64,000 bases of DNA. Origin: Trichaptum fuscoviolaceum (taxonomy: Eukaryota > Basidiomycota > Agaricomycetes > Hymenochaetales > Trichaptaceae). Position 1 is the first letter of the stretch. The number at the start of each line of letters is the position of its first letter. The DNA lies in assembly GCA_910574455.1 (NCBI GenBank), contig CAJSYZ010000009.1, forward strand, positions 992,001 through 1,056,000, read 5' to 3'. The position numbers and the translations under genes were made by a program. Positions 23,936 to 35,332 of the stretch are shown piece by piece. Under the pieces are notes generated by a model that searched no databases, was not told the DNA's origin, and was given only the letters and a program-made list of their open reading frames with translations.

Positions 23936-24856
23936 ACATGGATTAAATGTACTTAGAGATAGAATAACATACCTATTTTCCTCCTGAAGCTTCAAATAAG
24001 GCCACGAAGTCGCCATTCTGCGCAAGGCTCTCACAAAGTTAGAGCACCGGCGCGCTGGCGGACTTCGGGACCCATCTGGTGCAAGCACCAGAGGAGTCTT
24101 GCATCCTGCAATCCCGCACGCTGCTGTCTGTTGTTGACAAGCTTCCGCGAAGGATGCTGCCAAGCGAGAAATGAAGCTTGCAGGTTTTGTGGGAGAAGTC
24201 GTACAGGAGCTCGTTGAAAAGGTCCTTGCTCCTTGGACTACTAAGTGCAACGAGTCAAGCTTACAACTGAAGAAGGTGCGAGACAATTTACTCACTTGTT
24301 CCTATCTAATCAACCTCGTCAACAATACAATAGCGGGCGCAACCACATTTTGGGTGGCACGATGTTGGCCTCGTCCGAGACATGTAGCAATTTGTCTCTC
24401 GGGTGGCGGCCACTCGCGGAGCCATTCATGTTCAAGACGCATTCGACATTCGTATCAGCTGAGTTTTGCGAAGCCGTTGTCCCGCGACATCTGAAAGCGC
24501 GAGAACGACATTTGCTGACGGAGTGAGCATAGCAAGTTTGCAAGCTGGTACTAATTCATCTGTCGGAAGTGTTTGCTCACAGCAGACTCCCCCGGCCGGT
24601 TGCTATGAGCACGACAGATGTGGATTCATTAGCACATCATCCTATGCAATAAAACAATATCAGAAAGCGTGATAATGCCTCACAGTGTCAGCAAACACAT
24701 CCACTTACTGGTGTCTTCCTGGTTTTGTTGCGTCGACACTGTCTTGAGGCTCGAAGTTGTCCATGTTGTCGGTCGCCGACGGTTACTTGTTGCGTGTTGG
24801 AGCAAATCGTGGTAAATTAAGTCTAGATACAGCTTAAAAGTACTATAGTATATGGT

Positions 24857-25060
24857 AGCTAAAAGCCACCAGTACCAACTAAAATTCTGAGAATATATGA
24901 TAAATTATCGTAGGCCATTCTACAAGTTATCGACGATAAGCAAAAGCAGTGTTTTTTGGCACTGCGGCAGCTTAATGCCGTGCTTCGGAGTACATGCCGG
25001 GCCTGCCGAGCACGGCAGAGCCTCGGGGCCATAGGGACCCTCCAGGCAGGCACACAATAT
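24857..25060 (+). repeat. Inner repeat, left copy (inverted partner at 28060-28275)
   Basis: GTACCAACTAA, then a stretch ending TTATCGTAGGCC, then CTACAAGTTATCGACGATAAG, and a CACTGCGGCAGC segment. All recur in reverse complement at 28060-28275 with about 80% agreement by eye. Whether this is a long-TIR element nested in the hAT or two separate insertions of one family cannot be decided here; no target duplication was found. Confidence 0.6.
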
Positions 25061-25591
25061 TTTAAATTCAATAACAAATTTATTTTGAAAGCCCGGACCA
25101 TCGCAATAGCCCAGACTACCCTATTTAAATTACTATAAATAACTTGATAAATACAATTTTAAAAGCGGCGCGACCGCGCGCAGGGCGCGTGCGCGTGGCG
25201 GGAAATAGAAAGAAGAAAAAAAGACGGCGGGCGACGGACACGCTCGGGTGTCGCCATCTACCACGTTCGTCTTGGGCGAGCGGGTGTGCGCCTGCGGGCG
25301 GTCGCTACCCGTGCGTTGCGCCACGGTCGACCGCGTTCGTGCGGTGGTCTTCGTCGCCGTCGCGCAGGCACGAGAATGTATGCGTTAGCGCACTTGAAGC
25401 GCGCGGAAGGAAGGCGGAGGGGCGGGTGTGTAATGAATGAGCCCGTGAAGGGAGGTTAGAGCGCGCAAGCGTCTATCACGCACGGCTCAATCGATTGTAG
25501 CGCACCTGCGGAGAAAAGCGTGCCACTGTTAGTCAAATCTGAGGACAACTACAGACAAGAGGTGTTGAAGACGTACTTGGGTTGCTGCCAT

Positions 25592-25836
25592 CAGCAAGCG
25601 TCCCCGCCCGCACCGAAGGAGAGCTTCTGCATGATGGGGTTTGCGACTCTCGAGCTCCTTCTGCTTCTCTCATACTCCTGCTTCGATGTTTCCTGCGAGG
25701 CGTCAAGCCATGCGATTGTCTCGTTGACGGAGGTCTCTAGTGGCCTTGTCCTCGGGAGTGAACTTGTTCTTGAGCTTCTCGTCGTCCCGAGAGTTGAGGA
25801 GGTTGTAGGAGTAAGACTCGACTCACTCGAGGGATC
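25592..25836 (-). pseudogene. Captured fragment of an Hsp70 gene (C-terminal lid region)
   Basis: The minus strand reads ESYSYNLLNSRDDEKLKNKF and TPEDKAT, then after a frame change SVNETIAWLDASQETSKQEY, and after another change VANPIMQKLSFGAGG. This is the helical-lid end of the substrate-binding domain of cytosolic Hsp70, in correct order but split by at least two frame changes of a base or two. About 80 codons of the roughly 640-codon gene are present. The fragment is GC-richer than the surrounding DNA and lies inside the hAT element and between its inner repeats. It is certainly not functional as a chaperone. Confidence 0.85.
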
Positions 25837-26943
25837 AAAAGCTGCGCTTGCGAGCATACAGCTCGCGCCCGAGAGGCGAGAGGCTGCGGAAGCAGAAGCA
25901 AGACGGCGTTTGCGCGAAGCAAATGCCTTCTTGCCCGTCGTCCATAGCTCGGAGAGCTTGAAGAAGAGGGAAGAGGGAAGAAAGAGAGAAAGACGACGTT
26001 CGTGATGCGTGCAGATAGCGCGCCACGACCCTGAGAATCGCGTGAAATTACTATATATGGTATGTCTCACACTTTTTTTTCTGCTTCAAACATATCAATA
26101 ACATACGTTTTAAATTTAATGTAGACATATTGATCTCAGGCACAGTAACTAATTAGATGTATTATATGCCAATGTATGTACAGAAAAAATACGGAGGCAA
26201 CAGAATGTGTTACAAAGGGTAAACTGTACAATCTACAATAGAAATGCATGATTCATGCATAATTCCTACAATTCTTCGATTTCTCTTTTATCTTACGTTC
26301 CTCGGATAGCATTAGAACTGTACATTATAACTCAATGTATCTTATTGAAGCTCTCGAAAAATTATGGGCTTTCATGTAGCTTTACAAAAGGCTACAAAAA
26401 TGAAACAATCTCTACAATTGGCCATTTTGAGCACTTTTGAGTCAAAATTCAACATTTGCAGCTAGTTTGACTATATTAATGATGATTAAAAATTACAGAT
26501 ATGTTACATAGCAATACCTGAGACTCTAATGAATCAAAGTCAGGTGCTAGAATGGAAGTTACGAGGAAAACAGATGTGAAGTACACAAATCAGTCCAAGA
26601 GTGAAACACATGTGTACAAGTTTCACTCGAAGTGATGCATTCGAAGCACCACTTTCGAGTTCACCCACTTCCACACTATCTACAAACGCGATTCCTTCTT
26701 AGACTTGTATATAATGTAGACTAGATCTACTATACAAAATATGGAAGTCTCATATGCACTCAAAAATATACAAATGAATAAATACTGCTAGAGCAGCACT
26801 TTGTAACACTGTTTTGGTTATTACACAACAACAAAGTATATGAATGCTAATATTAAAAATACGATAATTTATCTTGTAGCTTGCGCTTTTGTATCGCATT
26901 ATGTGCCTGAAACTATTTTGTAGTGTTGTTTTAATTTTGAGTG

Positions 26944-27001
26944 AAAAGTGTGTCCGGCGATGGCTCGGACAAATACTCCGGGAATCGCCGGACACACTTT
27001 T
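26944..27001. repeat. 18-bp perfect inverted repeat (hairpin)
   Basis: AAAAGTGTGTCCGGCGAT at 26944-26961 pairs with ATCGCCGGACACACTTTT at 26984-27001, with a 22-nt loop. A second small hairpin (GTCGAAGG/CCTTCGAC) follows at about 27015-27035. It lies in AT-rich DNA inside the hAT element with no gene nearby. Confidence 0.75.
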
Positions 27002-27159
27002 GAGGACATGGACGTGTCGAAGGACACCTTCGACATCGTCTAAAAATTTTATGATTCACTCCTTGCTCACAGTTTCTTTATGTTCCAAATGTATATATAT
27101 TAGAGATTGTATTAAAGAAATAATATACATAATTTAAAGACAAATGTTAGAGTACAAAC

Positions 27160-27930
27160 AACCGCAGTTCATTGTAATCTATCAGTACACTCAATAACGG
27201 CAGCCAGATCGTCGGTCATCGTCCAGCGCCCACAATCACAAAGAAGTTGGTTCTAACCAGGAGCTCATACGGCCACCGGTATCGGACGCATGAATCCTAG
27301 TGCTTGCGCGTGGTGTTGCTGTTGTTGAAGAGCAGATACCGAGGAAAACCTGTGAGAATGTACGAGTTGTCGATGGGGGCCAGGCCGGGAGCACGCTGTT
27401 CGGAATCCAAGCCGTTCAACACTTGCTCGTGATTGCAATCGTCCTCATACAATTGTTGACTAGGTTTGTTGGATGGAGATTTAGGAGACGGAGGCGATTG
27501 TCGCTGTCGGCGCTGCAATTGTCGCGATTGGTGTGTCTGCAGCGACTTTTGAGAGGTGCTGCTTGAATTTGCTGCTGTCCTACGATTTGAGAGAGCGGAG
27601 GAATGATGGGCATGGACTGTGTCCTGTGATATCGCTGGCGCCGTAGTAGTGAAGATGAGGGTGAAGGTTCACCGTTGCACTATGAAGGTTAGCTCCGTCT
27701 AAACAGAAATTTCAGTGTTTCGCACCTGCCGCATTTACGGCCTTCCTGCTCCTCCCACGCAAGTCAAATTGCGTTGACATCCTTCCACCATGGATTATAA
27801 AGGTAAAGAAATTGAGGAGAAGGAAAGGGAAAGACGACGCAGAGGTCGTGAAAGTGGGAGAAAAGGACGAGGACGTGCATCGCGGACGCGCGCCACCATA
27901 CTAGTAAGCGCCGGCGCTTACTTTTGCGAA
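27160..27930. other. Gene-like GC island in the hAT interior, origin not recognised
   Basis: This stretch has near-genic base composition, in contrast to the AT-rich DNA on both sides. A minus-strand frame (27297-27518) contains DSEQRAPGLAPIDNSYILTG and could be a captured exon, but I do not recognise it. It ends with a perfect 20-bp palindrome, AGTAAGCGCCGGCGCTTACT, at 27903-27922. Confidence 0.4.
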
Positions 27931-28059
27931 ATGTCGCAATCTTTATTGTAAATTAAGAACTACGTCATATTGCAAATAAAAAAGATTAACCTACTGTTAC
28001 ACATACAACCTATTTTATTTCAAATTACCAGGGGCAGAGCCCCGGTATTGAAATTATTG

Positions 28060-28275
28060 TGGCACAATTGCGCCAGGGACTGAAACAGGCTGTATTACCA
28101 AATTTAGCCTGGTCCCTGGCGCAGGAGCGATGCCGTTGGATGCCGGAAGGTGGCAACCCGGCATCCAGCTGCCGCAATGACGAAAAACACAGTTTTTGCT
28201 TATCGTCGATAACTTGTAGAACGGCCTACGATAAGCTATCACTATATTCTAAGTATATTAGTTGGTACGGCTCTA
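28060..28275 (-). repeat. Inner repeat, right copy
   Basis: Reverse-complement relative of 24857-25060. It shares the TTATCGTCGATAACTTGTAG core and the TTAGTTGGTAC end, next to the right TACGG array. Confidence 0.6.
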
Positions 28276-28448
28276 AAAGCCGTATCCGTAAACGGCCGTA
28301 TACGGCCGTAATTTGGACTTTCAAATACGGGTACGGCCCGTATGATCACGGGCCGTATTTCAGGTAGTCCAAATCAATTACGGGTACGGTACGTCCTGTA
28401 CCGTAACCGTACCGTATTCCGTAATTACGGTACGGTTGCGGAGCCCTA
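28276..28448. repeat. Right subterminal TACGG array
   Basis: This is the counterpart of the left array, with AATACGGGTACGGCCCGTAT, TTACGGGTACGG and a terminal TTACGGTACGG. It mirrors the left end in content and density. Confidence 0.8.
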
Positions 28449-28456
28449 CTGCTCAC
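28449..28456. repeat. Right target-site duplication of the hAT element
   Basis: CTGCTCAC, identical to 23759-23766. Confidence 0.92.
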
Positions 28457-28690
28457 CGGGCCTAGCTTGACCGAGGACCCTGGGGGCTGGCCTCGGCGAC
28501 CGCTGTAAGGGTCTGTCCTGCGAGTTGCGCGCGCGCGCCGTGCCTCGGACCTTGCCGCCGCGCCTCCCACACGCCCATGTTGCGTCGTCGCCGTCACCAC
28601 ACCCTTGCTCGCCGTCGCCGACAGCGAGCACAGCCGTCTCGCTCAATTCTTGTCCGTTTGGCTTTGTTCTTTTTGCATTATGCATTAAAT

Positions 28691-31338
28691 TCATAGCAGA
28701 ATGCAATTGTGAATAGAAAAACAATAAATATATTTATTTGTCTATTAAATTATACATCAAGAAATTTCTCTGTGCTGTCCTTGTTGTCAGTCAGCTGTCC
28801 CCGCCATCCAACCGTTTCGGGTTCGCTTCTATGCATATTTCATGCATCTCCGCCTGCCCAACTTCAGCCGCCCTTGGGTCGCCCCATTCCACCCACAAAT
28901 GCTTCATTCTACCCCTGATCATTTGGTGTTGCCATCAGCAAAGGCTGGGGAACGAGAGGGACGAGAGCTCGGAGGGCGTGCCGCTTGATGGGGGCCTCTG
29001 GTTTGGAGAGCAGGGCAAGGACACCCGCTGCTGATGTTTGTGTTCGCGCTACCATAGCGGGTTGGAGAGGAGGAGGATGGAAATGAGGAGAAAGGAAAGG
29101 ACTTGTGCGACGAAATTGACCGTGGCTGCAGGCACATGCACCGGGCAGTCTCTGCCGCAGGCCCTTGCTGCTGGGTACTCCAGAATCCACATGCAGCCTC
29201 CCCCGCCAACAATCCGAAGCCCCGCAGCCATTGGAATCTTGCTAGAGTGGTCTGCACTCGAAGCTATTGCAGTGATGCAAGAGGTGCGTCGCTCAGCGCC
29301 GTTGAAGGAAGCCGTAGAATAGTGGTTGCACAAGGCGGCAACAGACCACGGGAGATATTCGAGCCTCTGCGGCTCGCATGTGTGACGGGCGCTGGCAAAG
29401 ACGTCCGTCGGCGCAGACGTGTCCGTGGTGTCCGTCGAGTGGTATCCACAGCACAGACGTGTCTGTGGTGTCTGTTAGGGATAAAGAGGCATCTATAGCA
29501 GGCCATTAGCTTACAGCAAATGATAGCATAAAAAAATAGATAACTTACCACATTAATTTGAGGCCTGGAGGCCATCCGTGATGGACACGGACGATGTTGA
29601 ACGCAAAAAGACGACGTCCACGCGCGTTCAATGTTGCCCGAAAGTTGCCGAATGTGGCAACTGAAGCATCTCCAAGCACATTTCGTGCCCAGAAACACTT
29701 CAGCAGCACATCTGATATTCAGGCACGCTATGCGATATGCAAGTGCTGTACAATATACATTGAGCCTGATTTTATTGGTATTTATTGCTTAGTCTATTAT
29801 GACTTGGTGAAGCAAACATTGATTCTACAAGTGATCATTTCACTTTTTCTGGAATAGAATATTTAATTGACCTTGTAAATTTGTGATCTCTTTTTCATTT
29901 AAGAGTACTCGTAGAATGGATGCAAATGCAAGAGGAATTAGAGTTGCAGGTGTGCTAGAATGTAGTGATCTTGATTTCAAGCACTCGAATGCATGAGATC
30001 AAGCTAAACTCACCTGAAACCCATGGACCTCAACTACATTTGAGCACTGACAACAACTCCAGTTAGTGGAACTCCGTCAAAACTTCCAAAAAGGTCATTT
30101 ATTATCTCTTCTTGAGTGTTACATATCTTGCAGAATTTATTAATGAGGGTAATGTATGTCTATTCAGTGAAGAACATGTAATGTGCATGATTTTATTCAA
30201 AAAGTACTAGTTTTGAGCATTGTTTAGATTCTATCGGAGTACTACAGTCTCTACACACTCTGAAACTTTTTTAGTGAGTATTAATACACTTATATTAGAT
30301 CTTCATAAATTTTGAAAGACATCCATGCAAGCGCTATGCTTAAACAAATCAAAAACATATGCATTAGCATGCATACAGGCTGCACTTCAGCACTCGCAGC
30401 TTATTTGTGAGCCCAATTTAGCCTATTATGTTATGCAACTTCGCAGCTACACTCTTTATTATATCATTAAGATGCCTAATGCATGTGCCTGATATAAAGC
30501 ATGATACAAAGATGAGCAGTCAATATGTTTTAAATGCTCAAAAATGAAGAAAAGTAAAACATACCTAATTTGGACGCGCATTCTCACGTTTGGAGACAAC
30601 GCGCGGCCTCGTCGCTGTCGTCGTTTGGGCCTTGCTCACTGTCTTACACTCCTCCACCCCATAAAAGAGCTTTGTATGAACAAGCACACTGCAAGTAAGT
30701 TTTATTAACCTTCTCTACTCTAATACACTGCTGCCAGCCTTCTGATTGAATGAGATACAGTCTAGCTGTATAACCTTTTTTGCATTTCAATCAGCAAATG
30801 CTGGGTGATGAAGGGAATGGTATACCAGCCTTGCTGGACTTTGATGAAGGGTTTGTACCTATAGGTTACATGCCTATATACAGGGTGCATGTATTGTATA
30901 GATTACCGGCAGTCTAAGCAATACATGTACTGCCTGATTGAGCATATAGACGTAGACCATATATGGGCTTTATCAAATTTACTGAAAGAGGAACAGCGTG
31001 AGGCCACTACTTTACAGCCACCGTCTCAAACGGAGGCATCTGTTCTCAGGCACACGGTTGCCAGCTCGAGACGCCGGTCGACAATTTACAACCGCCGGCG
31101 CTTAACTGACAGAGAACGACCGCGGAATCAATTTTGACAGCAAAACAAATGTTCATTACGACAACAGCAGTAAAATAGGACAAAAAAGAGCTAATTATCT
31201 ATACGCACAGATACGCGACGTGCCATACGAAACAGCAACACTTACGAACCCCAGCTTGCAAAGATCCATAGCCCACCAAGAAACCAGCCATCGCCTCGTC
31301 AGTGAATTTCATCGAAGATGACCACCTAATGGATCGTC
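28691..31338. other. Gene-free, repeat-rich, mostly AT-rich DNA
   Basis: No supported coding sequence. It contains a two-copy direct repeat of a 22-mer beginning CAGACGTGTC at about 29413 and 29453. A diverged copy of a non-coding repeat lies at 30730-30860, with its inverted relative at 43510-43740. A long AT-rich stretch runs from 29700 to 30560. Confidence 0.5.
30730..30862 (+). repeat. MITE-like non-coding repeat, copy 1
   Basis: It begins CTGCCAGCCTTCTGATTGAA, passes TGAATGAGATACAG and TGCATTTCAATCAGCAAATG, and ends CCAGCCTTGCTGG and TTGATGAAGGG. The reverse complement of 43513-43735 has the same landmarks in the same order. Confidence 0.55.
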
Positions 31339-34300
31339 CTACGCCCGAGAGCGTCGAGCACGCGCCACCTTAACGTTCTCCTTCGCGCCAGCTGAGCGGA
31401 GCGACCTGGGTCCGCCCGACTGTTCCGCTTGACGTGAAACCTTGCGATTCGCGCCAGCCCGAGTATTTGCGCGAGCGGAGCCGGTCAACGGGGTGCTACT
31501 TGTCAGAGAAACACCACAGTTAAGGATGGCCTCGAAAACGAAGGCGACATCCTCAGCGACTGAGGCATACTCGGCAAGCGCCACCTTATCGAACTCTTCC
31601 TCCGCAACCTGTCGCCACCAGAAAAGGCACAAGACAATGAGCATGAGCCCATTGCTTCCACCGAGGCGGGCTTCCTGCCAAGATTCGCCGGCTGGAATCT
31701 GCAGAGGAAGAGGCCAGTCTTCGAGGACTGGCACGCGCCACTGGGGCTGGATCGTCGTCCACCAGCTTCGTACCTGGCTGGGGAAGGATGCGAGGTCGAC
31801 GTCTGGTGGTACCCTGTCGATAGGGCGCGCGTTTTTAATCCACCACGCAATCGCATCAGGTCGGTTTTTCGTTCCGATGCGTTTCTCGAGCTATAGCTTG
31901 ACATCAGATAATTGTAGTAAAATAAAATAAAATAAACTACAAACGCACCGGCTGCCATGCCATTTCCAGTGCGACGTATGCACCCAACACCTTATCCTCC
32001 AGTTCTCCGCGAAATTTCTTCTTCAAATGCTTCAATGGAAGCTGAAGCCAAGCCGGTACCTTGGAGAAATCTAAGGCGTCCAAATTCACGGACGATTGTC
32101 GCACCGAGGCGGTGATGGAATTCGCAGTCGCGGCACCATCAAGGCTGGCATGATTGTCAACTTCCATACGCATCATTGGGCCCACAGGATCGTCAACTTC
32201 CATAAGAACATCGCCAGAGAGGGGGGGAATAGAAGAGTTGCAGTTTTCCGCTGCAGGAGCATCGCTAGAGGGGTGAGGGGATGGGAATGAGGAGCGCAGG
32301 ATAGCAGAGTCAGTAGAGGATGACACGCTGAGCCTGCGGTCAGGAATAATGGGTGGCGCGACAGCTGGTGTGACGTTACTATCTGTGCCAACTGGCGCCA
32401 CCATGTCACTGCACGGTCCATGATTTGAATTGTCGGTTATTACCGGCTGTTTCGCGACATCGGATACCGGCATAATAACGTCTCCAGCGGCCCGGGGCGC
32501 CTGGACAGAAATAGAGTCGACTGGCACACTGCTACGATCTTCACCTTGATCCTCGACTCCCTTCTCGACGCTGTACGTCGAAATACATTAGCTTCTTGCT
32601 ATACTCACATCAAGATGTACTTACTAGGACACGCCTTGCTTAGATTGCCTGGAATAGCGCTCCCGGGGAGTTGGAGCAGGCCGAGTGCGGACTACGGTAA
32701 ATGCGCGGTCGTCGTCTAACTCAGGCTCTTTGCCTTCATCGCCTGCTCGTCCTCCTGGCCTCGTAGTCAAGCTCTGTTTCGCGTCCTCGATGCCAAGCTC
32801 ACTCAGTAAGCGTGCGTTTCTTGCCATATTAGCTAGCCGGTATAATTCTGCTTCTGACAACCATTCACCCTTCGCCGTCTTGAACAGTCTCAAGCCATCG
32901 GAGTTCACTTTTGAGTCCACGATACGGCGATTAGGAGGCAGCGTTGGTGAGTGAATGTCCATATCATCATCATCATCATCATCCTCGTGATCGGTGATAA
33001 TGTGTTCGGTCTCGTCTAACACTGAAACTTTAGGTCCACCGCTGTCACTGTCGCTGCTACTGTCGCTGTCGCCATCGGGATTTGACGTGCGCAAGGCACC
33101 TGCGCTTTCACCATCATCCTTACGAGCACGTTTGCGATCTTTTCGAGTACGCTTGCACGAAGTGGACTTTGGTGCTTTCGACGAAGGCAAGACCGTTGGA
33201 GGTGGTGGAGTCAATGTTACGTTGGAGGAGTCGTCGTTGTCAGGAAAGGGTACATTCGCGTACTTCTCGCGATCTTCACGAGCTTAGAGATTGTAAGTTA
33301 ATGAGTCATTGTTTTCAGACGAAAACTCACTATAGCATGCTTTAGCGAACGTCAGGAACTTGTCACGGACATCACTCTTGTAAGACGGATGATAGTTTTT
33401 AAAGGTGCGATTGCCGGAAACTGTTCTTCCAGCACCGATACTAATGCAAATACAATCAGCCACGAATCTTAGACACAACGTTATATACTACGATAAGATA
33501 AACTAACGTGAGCATAACCATTTTCCCTGCCCTCTTTGGTTCAGGACCAGCGATTAAGACATGGGCTTTCAGTCCGGTGACTTCCTCAAGATCTTTGACT
33601 ATCTCAGTTATAATAGGTTCGACATTGTCGATAGCCCTAGTCAATTCGTGAGTTTTTTTGGATGTATGAGAGCATTTGATGGTACTTACGATTGAATATC
33701 TCTAGCTACAATGCGTCGCGTTTGCTCGTCCGCATCAAGGTCTTCTTCCTCCGGCATGAGCATCGGGTTCGTGTCAGAATTGTCATCCGGCTGAGCGCTA
33801 CGATAGTGTTCCACCTCTTCCTTGACGTCGTCGGACTCATCCTCGAAGAACTGCTTCATCCGCATATTCCTATAAGCAAGGGCGTCCTTCTTCTTGAGAT
33901 CAGGTTCGGCGTCGAGTTTCGCTTTCCATTCTTCTTCGATGACGACCTTCCATTTGCTTTTATAGTACAGTTCAGAGTACGCTTGCGTGAGTTGAAGTTT
34001 CTGGTGCCTCTTGACCTCAAGTCGACCACGGAGGAGTTCGCGAAAATTTACCCGAGTGGCCCTCAACAGGCCATTGTTCTTGACACCACGACCTCCGCTG
34101 TGGTTGTTCATCCACGCACTGATGCGCTATATACAAGTAAGTAATCTGTGACTTCATGAATAGTATGGCTCACGTACTTTCCTCTCCAGACCCAGCAGGT
34201 CTTCGCATGGTTGAGGGAACCTTGCAAAGTAAGCCTCATGGAGATTTGACAGAAAGGTGCGGGTCTTCTTCTGCTCCTTTGCGGTCTCATAGGCTGAAAG

Positions 34301-34354
34301 GTTCTCTTGCATGAATTGAAGACGAAGAGTGTCAGCCCAAGGACGTGCAGGCAT
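31339..34354 (-). CDS. Transposon-associated protein of unknown function (partner of the KDZ element)
   Basis: The start at 34354 gives MPARPWADTLRLQFMQENLS. Exon 2 (34126-33690) has a tryptophan/asparagine motif RISAWMNNHSGGRGVKN followed by a Lys/Glu-rich helical stretch. Further exons give IVKDLEEVTGLKAHVLIAGP, a KNYHPSYKSDVRDKFLTFAK segment, and a long disordered region with a D run (DDDDDDDMD) and S/P tracts. The C-terminal part reads LGAYVALEMAWQPVR, then WWTTIQPQWRVPVLEDWPLP. Seven or so exons join with GT-AG introns; the stop is at 31339. I recognise the pattern of an uncharacterised protein common beside KDZ transposases in basidiomycetes, with a helical N-terminus and a Trp-rich C-terminus. 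I cannot give a function. It is divergent from the gene at 35333 and shares its upstream region. Confidence 0.72.
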
Positions 34355-34834
34355 ATTTGCGATGTGAAGCTAGGGAATTCGGGGAAAAGACGAGTGACGA
34401 TGGTTTGCCTTTGCTGCGGTGCTCGGGTAGGGCTATTGAGTGAGTTGCCTTGCTATTAGTATATGTTTATTATTGAAAAAAAGCTGACTTAATCTTGTCA
34501 AGATATGAGCAATGCTGCATATCGCGAAGAGCCTGAGGGACGCATCCTTTCATTTCCTCGGTCTCATGAAACTCAGAAGCGTCCGTTCATCGCGGATTTC
34601 TCTTCTTTTCACTTGAAAATCCGCCGCCGCCACCTTCTCTGCATGTCAACGAAATCTAGTGAATCCATATGTATGAGGACATGAACCGAAATGCTAATCT
34701 AATGGTTTTGCTTGCAAAGGTGAACTGACTTCGTTGCCCATGTCTCTTTGTGATTTGAAGCGCTGCTACACCAATGTGAGTATCCTCTTTAAAATCCAAC
34801 TTCAGCCTTCTAACAAAACCTTGGCACTCCACTA

Positions 34835-35070
34835 TAGCATTCAGTTAAAACCTGCCTTCCTATTGGAAGAGCCGAGTAACTGTACCTCGAAAAGCAAAAA
34901 TCAGGTATGTGATTATACTAGTTCGATTTTCTGTTTCAGCAATCAATCAGCTTAGCATTCAGTTAAACCTGCCTTCCTATTGGAAGAGCCGAGTAACTGT
35001 ACCTCGAAAAGCAAAAATCAGGTAGGTGATTATACTAGTTCGATTTTCTGTTTCAGCAATCAATCAGCTT
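34835..35070 (+). repeat. Tandem duplication of a 117-118-bp unit
   Basis: Two adjacent copies (34835-34952 and 34953-35070) are almost identical. They differ by one A in a run and one base next to a GT. Each unit contains what looks like an exon end, a 35-36-nt intron (GTATGTGATT... or GTAGGTGATT..., ending TTCTGTTTCAG), and the next exon start. It lies in the shared upstream region of the two divergent genes. Confidence 0.85.
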
Positions 35071-35332
35071 CTCAAGTATGTGGCTACATTCTTAACGTGA
35101 TTCTCTATCTAACTGACAGTATTTTCATCCAGAGAATCCCCGGTGTCGCCGCACGAGTGGAATATTAAGTCTGTACCGATTAGTGGCAAGAGAACAGTGT
35201 CTTCCCCTCGGGGTTCGTGGTTTTTCTTTGACCATCAGTGGGTCGAGATACTTGCTCACAAATTTCTTTGCTAGGCACGTTGAATCCCCTTACTCTTTAC
35301 TTCCCCATCTCATTCACTCGACACAAGCTCTC

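Larger units (their letters stand above)
23767..28448. mobile_element. hAT-type DNA transposon, non-autonomous, 4682 bp
   Basis: The left end reads TAGGGCTCCGCACCGTACCG and the right end, reversed, reads TAGGGCTCCGCAACCGTACC. These are terminal inverted repeats with one extra base, and TAGGG is a typical hAT terminus. Both sides are flanked by CTGCTCAC (23759-23766 and 28449-28456), an 8-bp target duplication, as expected for hAT. The paralogous sequence at 44600-44612 has this octamer once and nothing inserted. Inside the ends are dense TACGG/CCGTA arrays. No transposase motif is visible in any frame, so I call it non-autonomous. The interior holds an Hsp70 gene piece, a pair of related inverted segments, and AT-rich DNA. 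Confidence 0.9.
23611..28690 (-). repeat. Older repeat 'H', split by the hAT insertion
   Basis: 23611-23758 and 28457-28690 together are the reverse complement of 44350-44745. The shared parts include a 51-bp imperfect palindrome (23641-23691 and 44670-44720), a GC-rich segment, and a terminal AT-rich stretch. The copy here is interrupted exactly at the hAT target duplication. No protein can be supported in H. Confidence 0.85.

Noticed and set aside
25520..26005. 161-codon plus frame in the hAT element
   Set aside because: The opposite strand encodes recognisable Hsp70 sequence, so this frame is its shadow.
23767..28448. hAT transposase within the element
   Set aside because: No frame shows the RW-containing core or C-terminal dimerisation motifs of hAT transposases. 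Frames are short and unrelated, so the element is called non-autonomous.
31339..34354. TET/JBP dioxygenase as partner of the KDZ transposase
   Set aside because: Such genes accompany some fungal KDZ elements, but I see no HxD...H iron-binding pattern in this protein.
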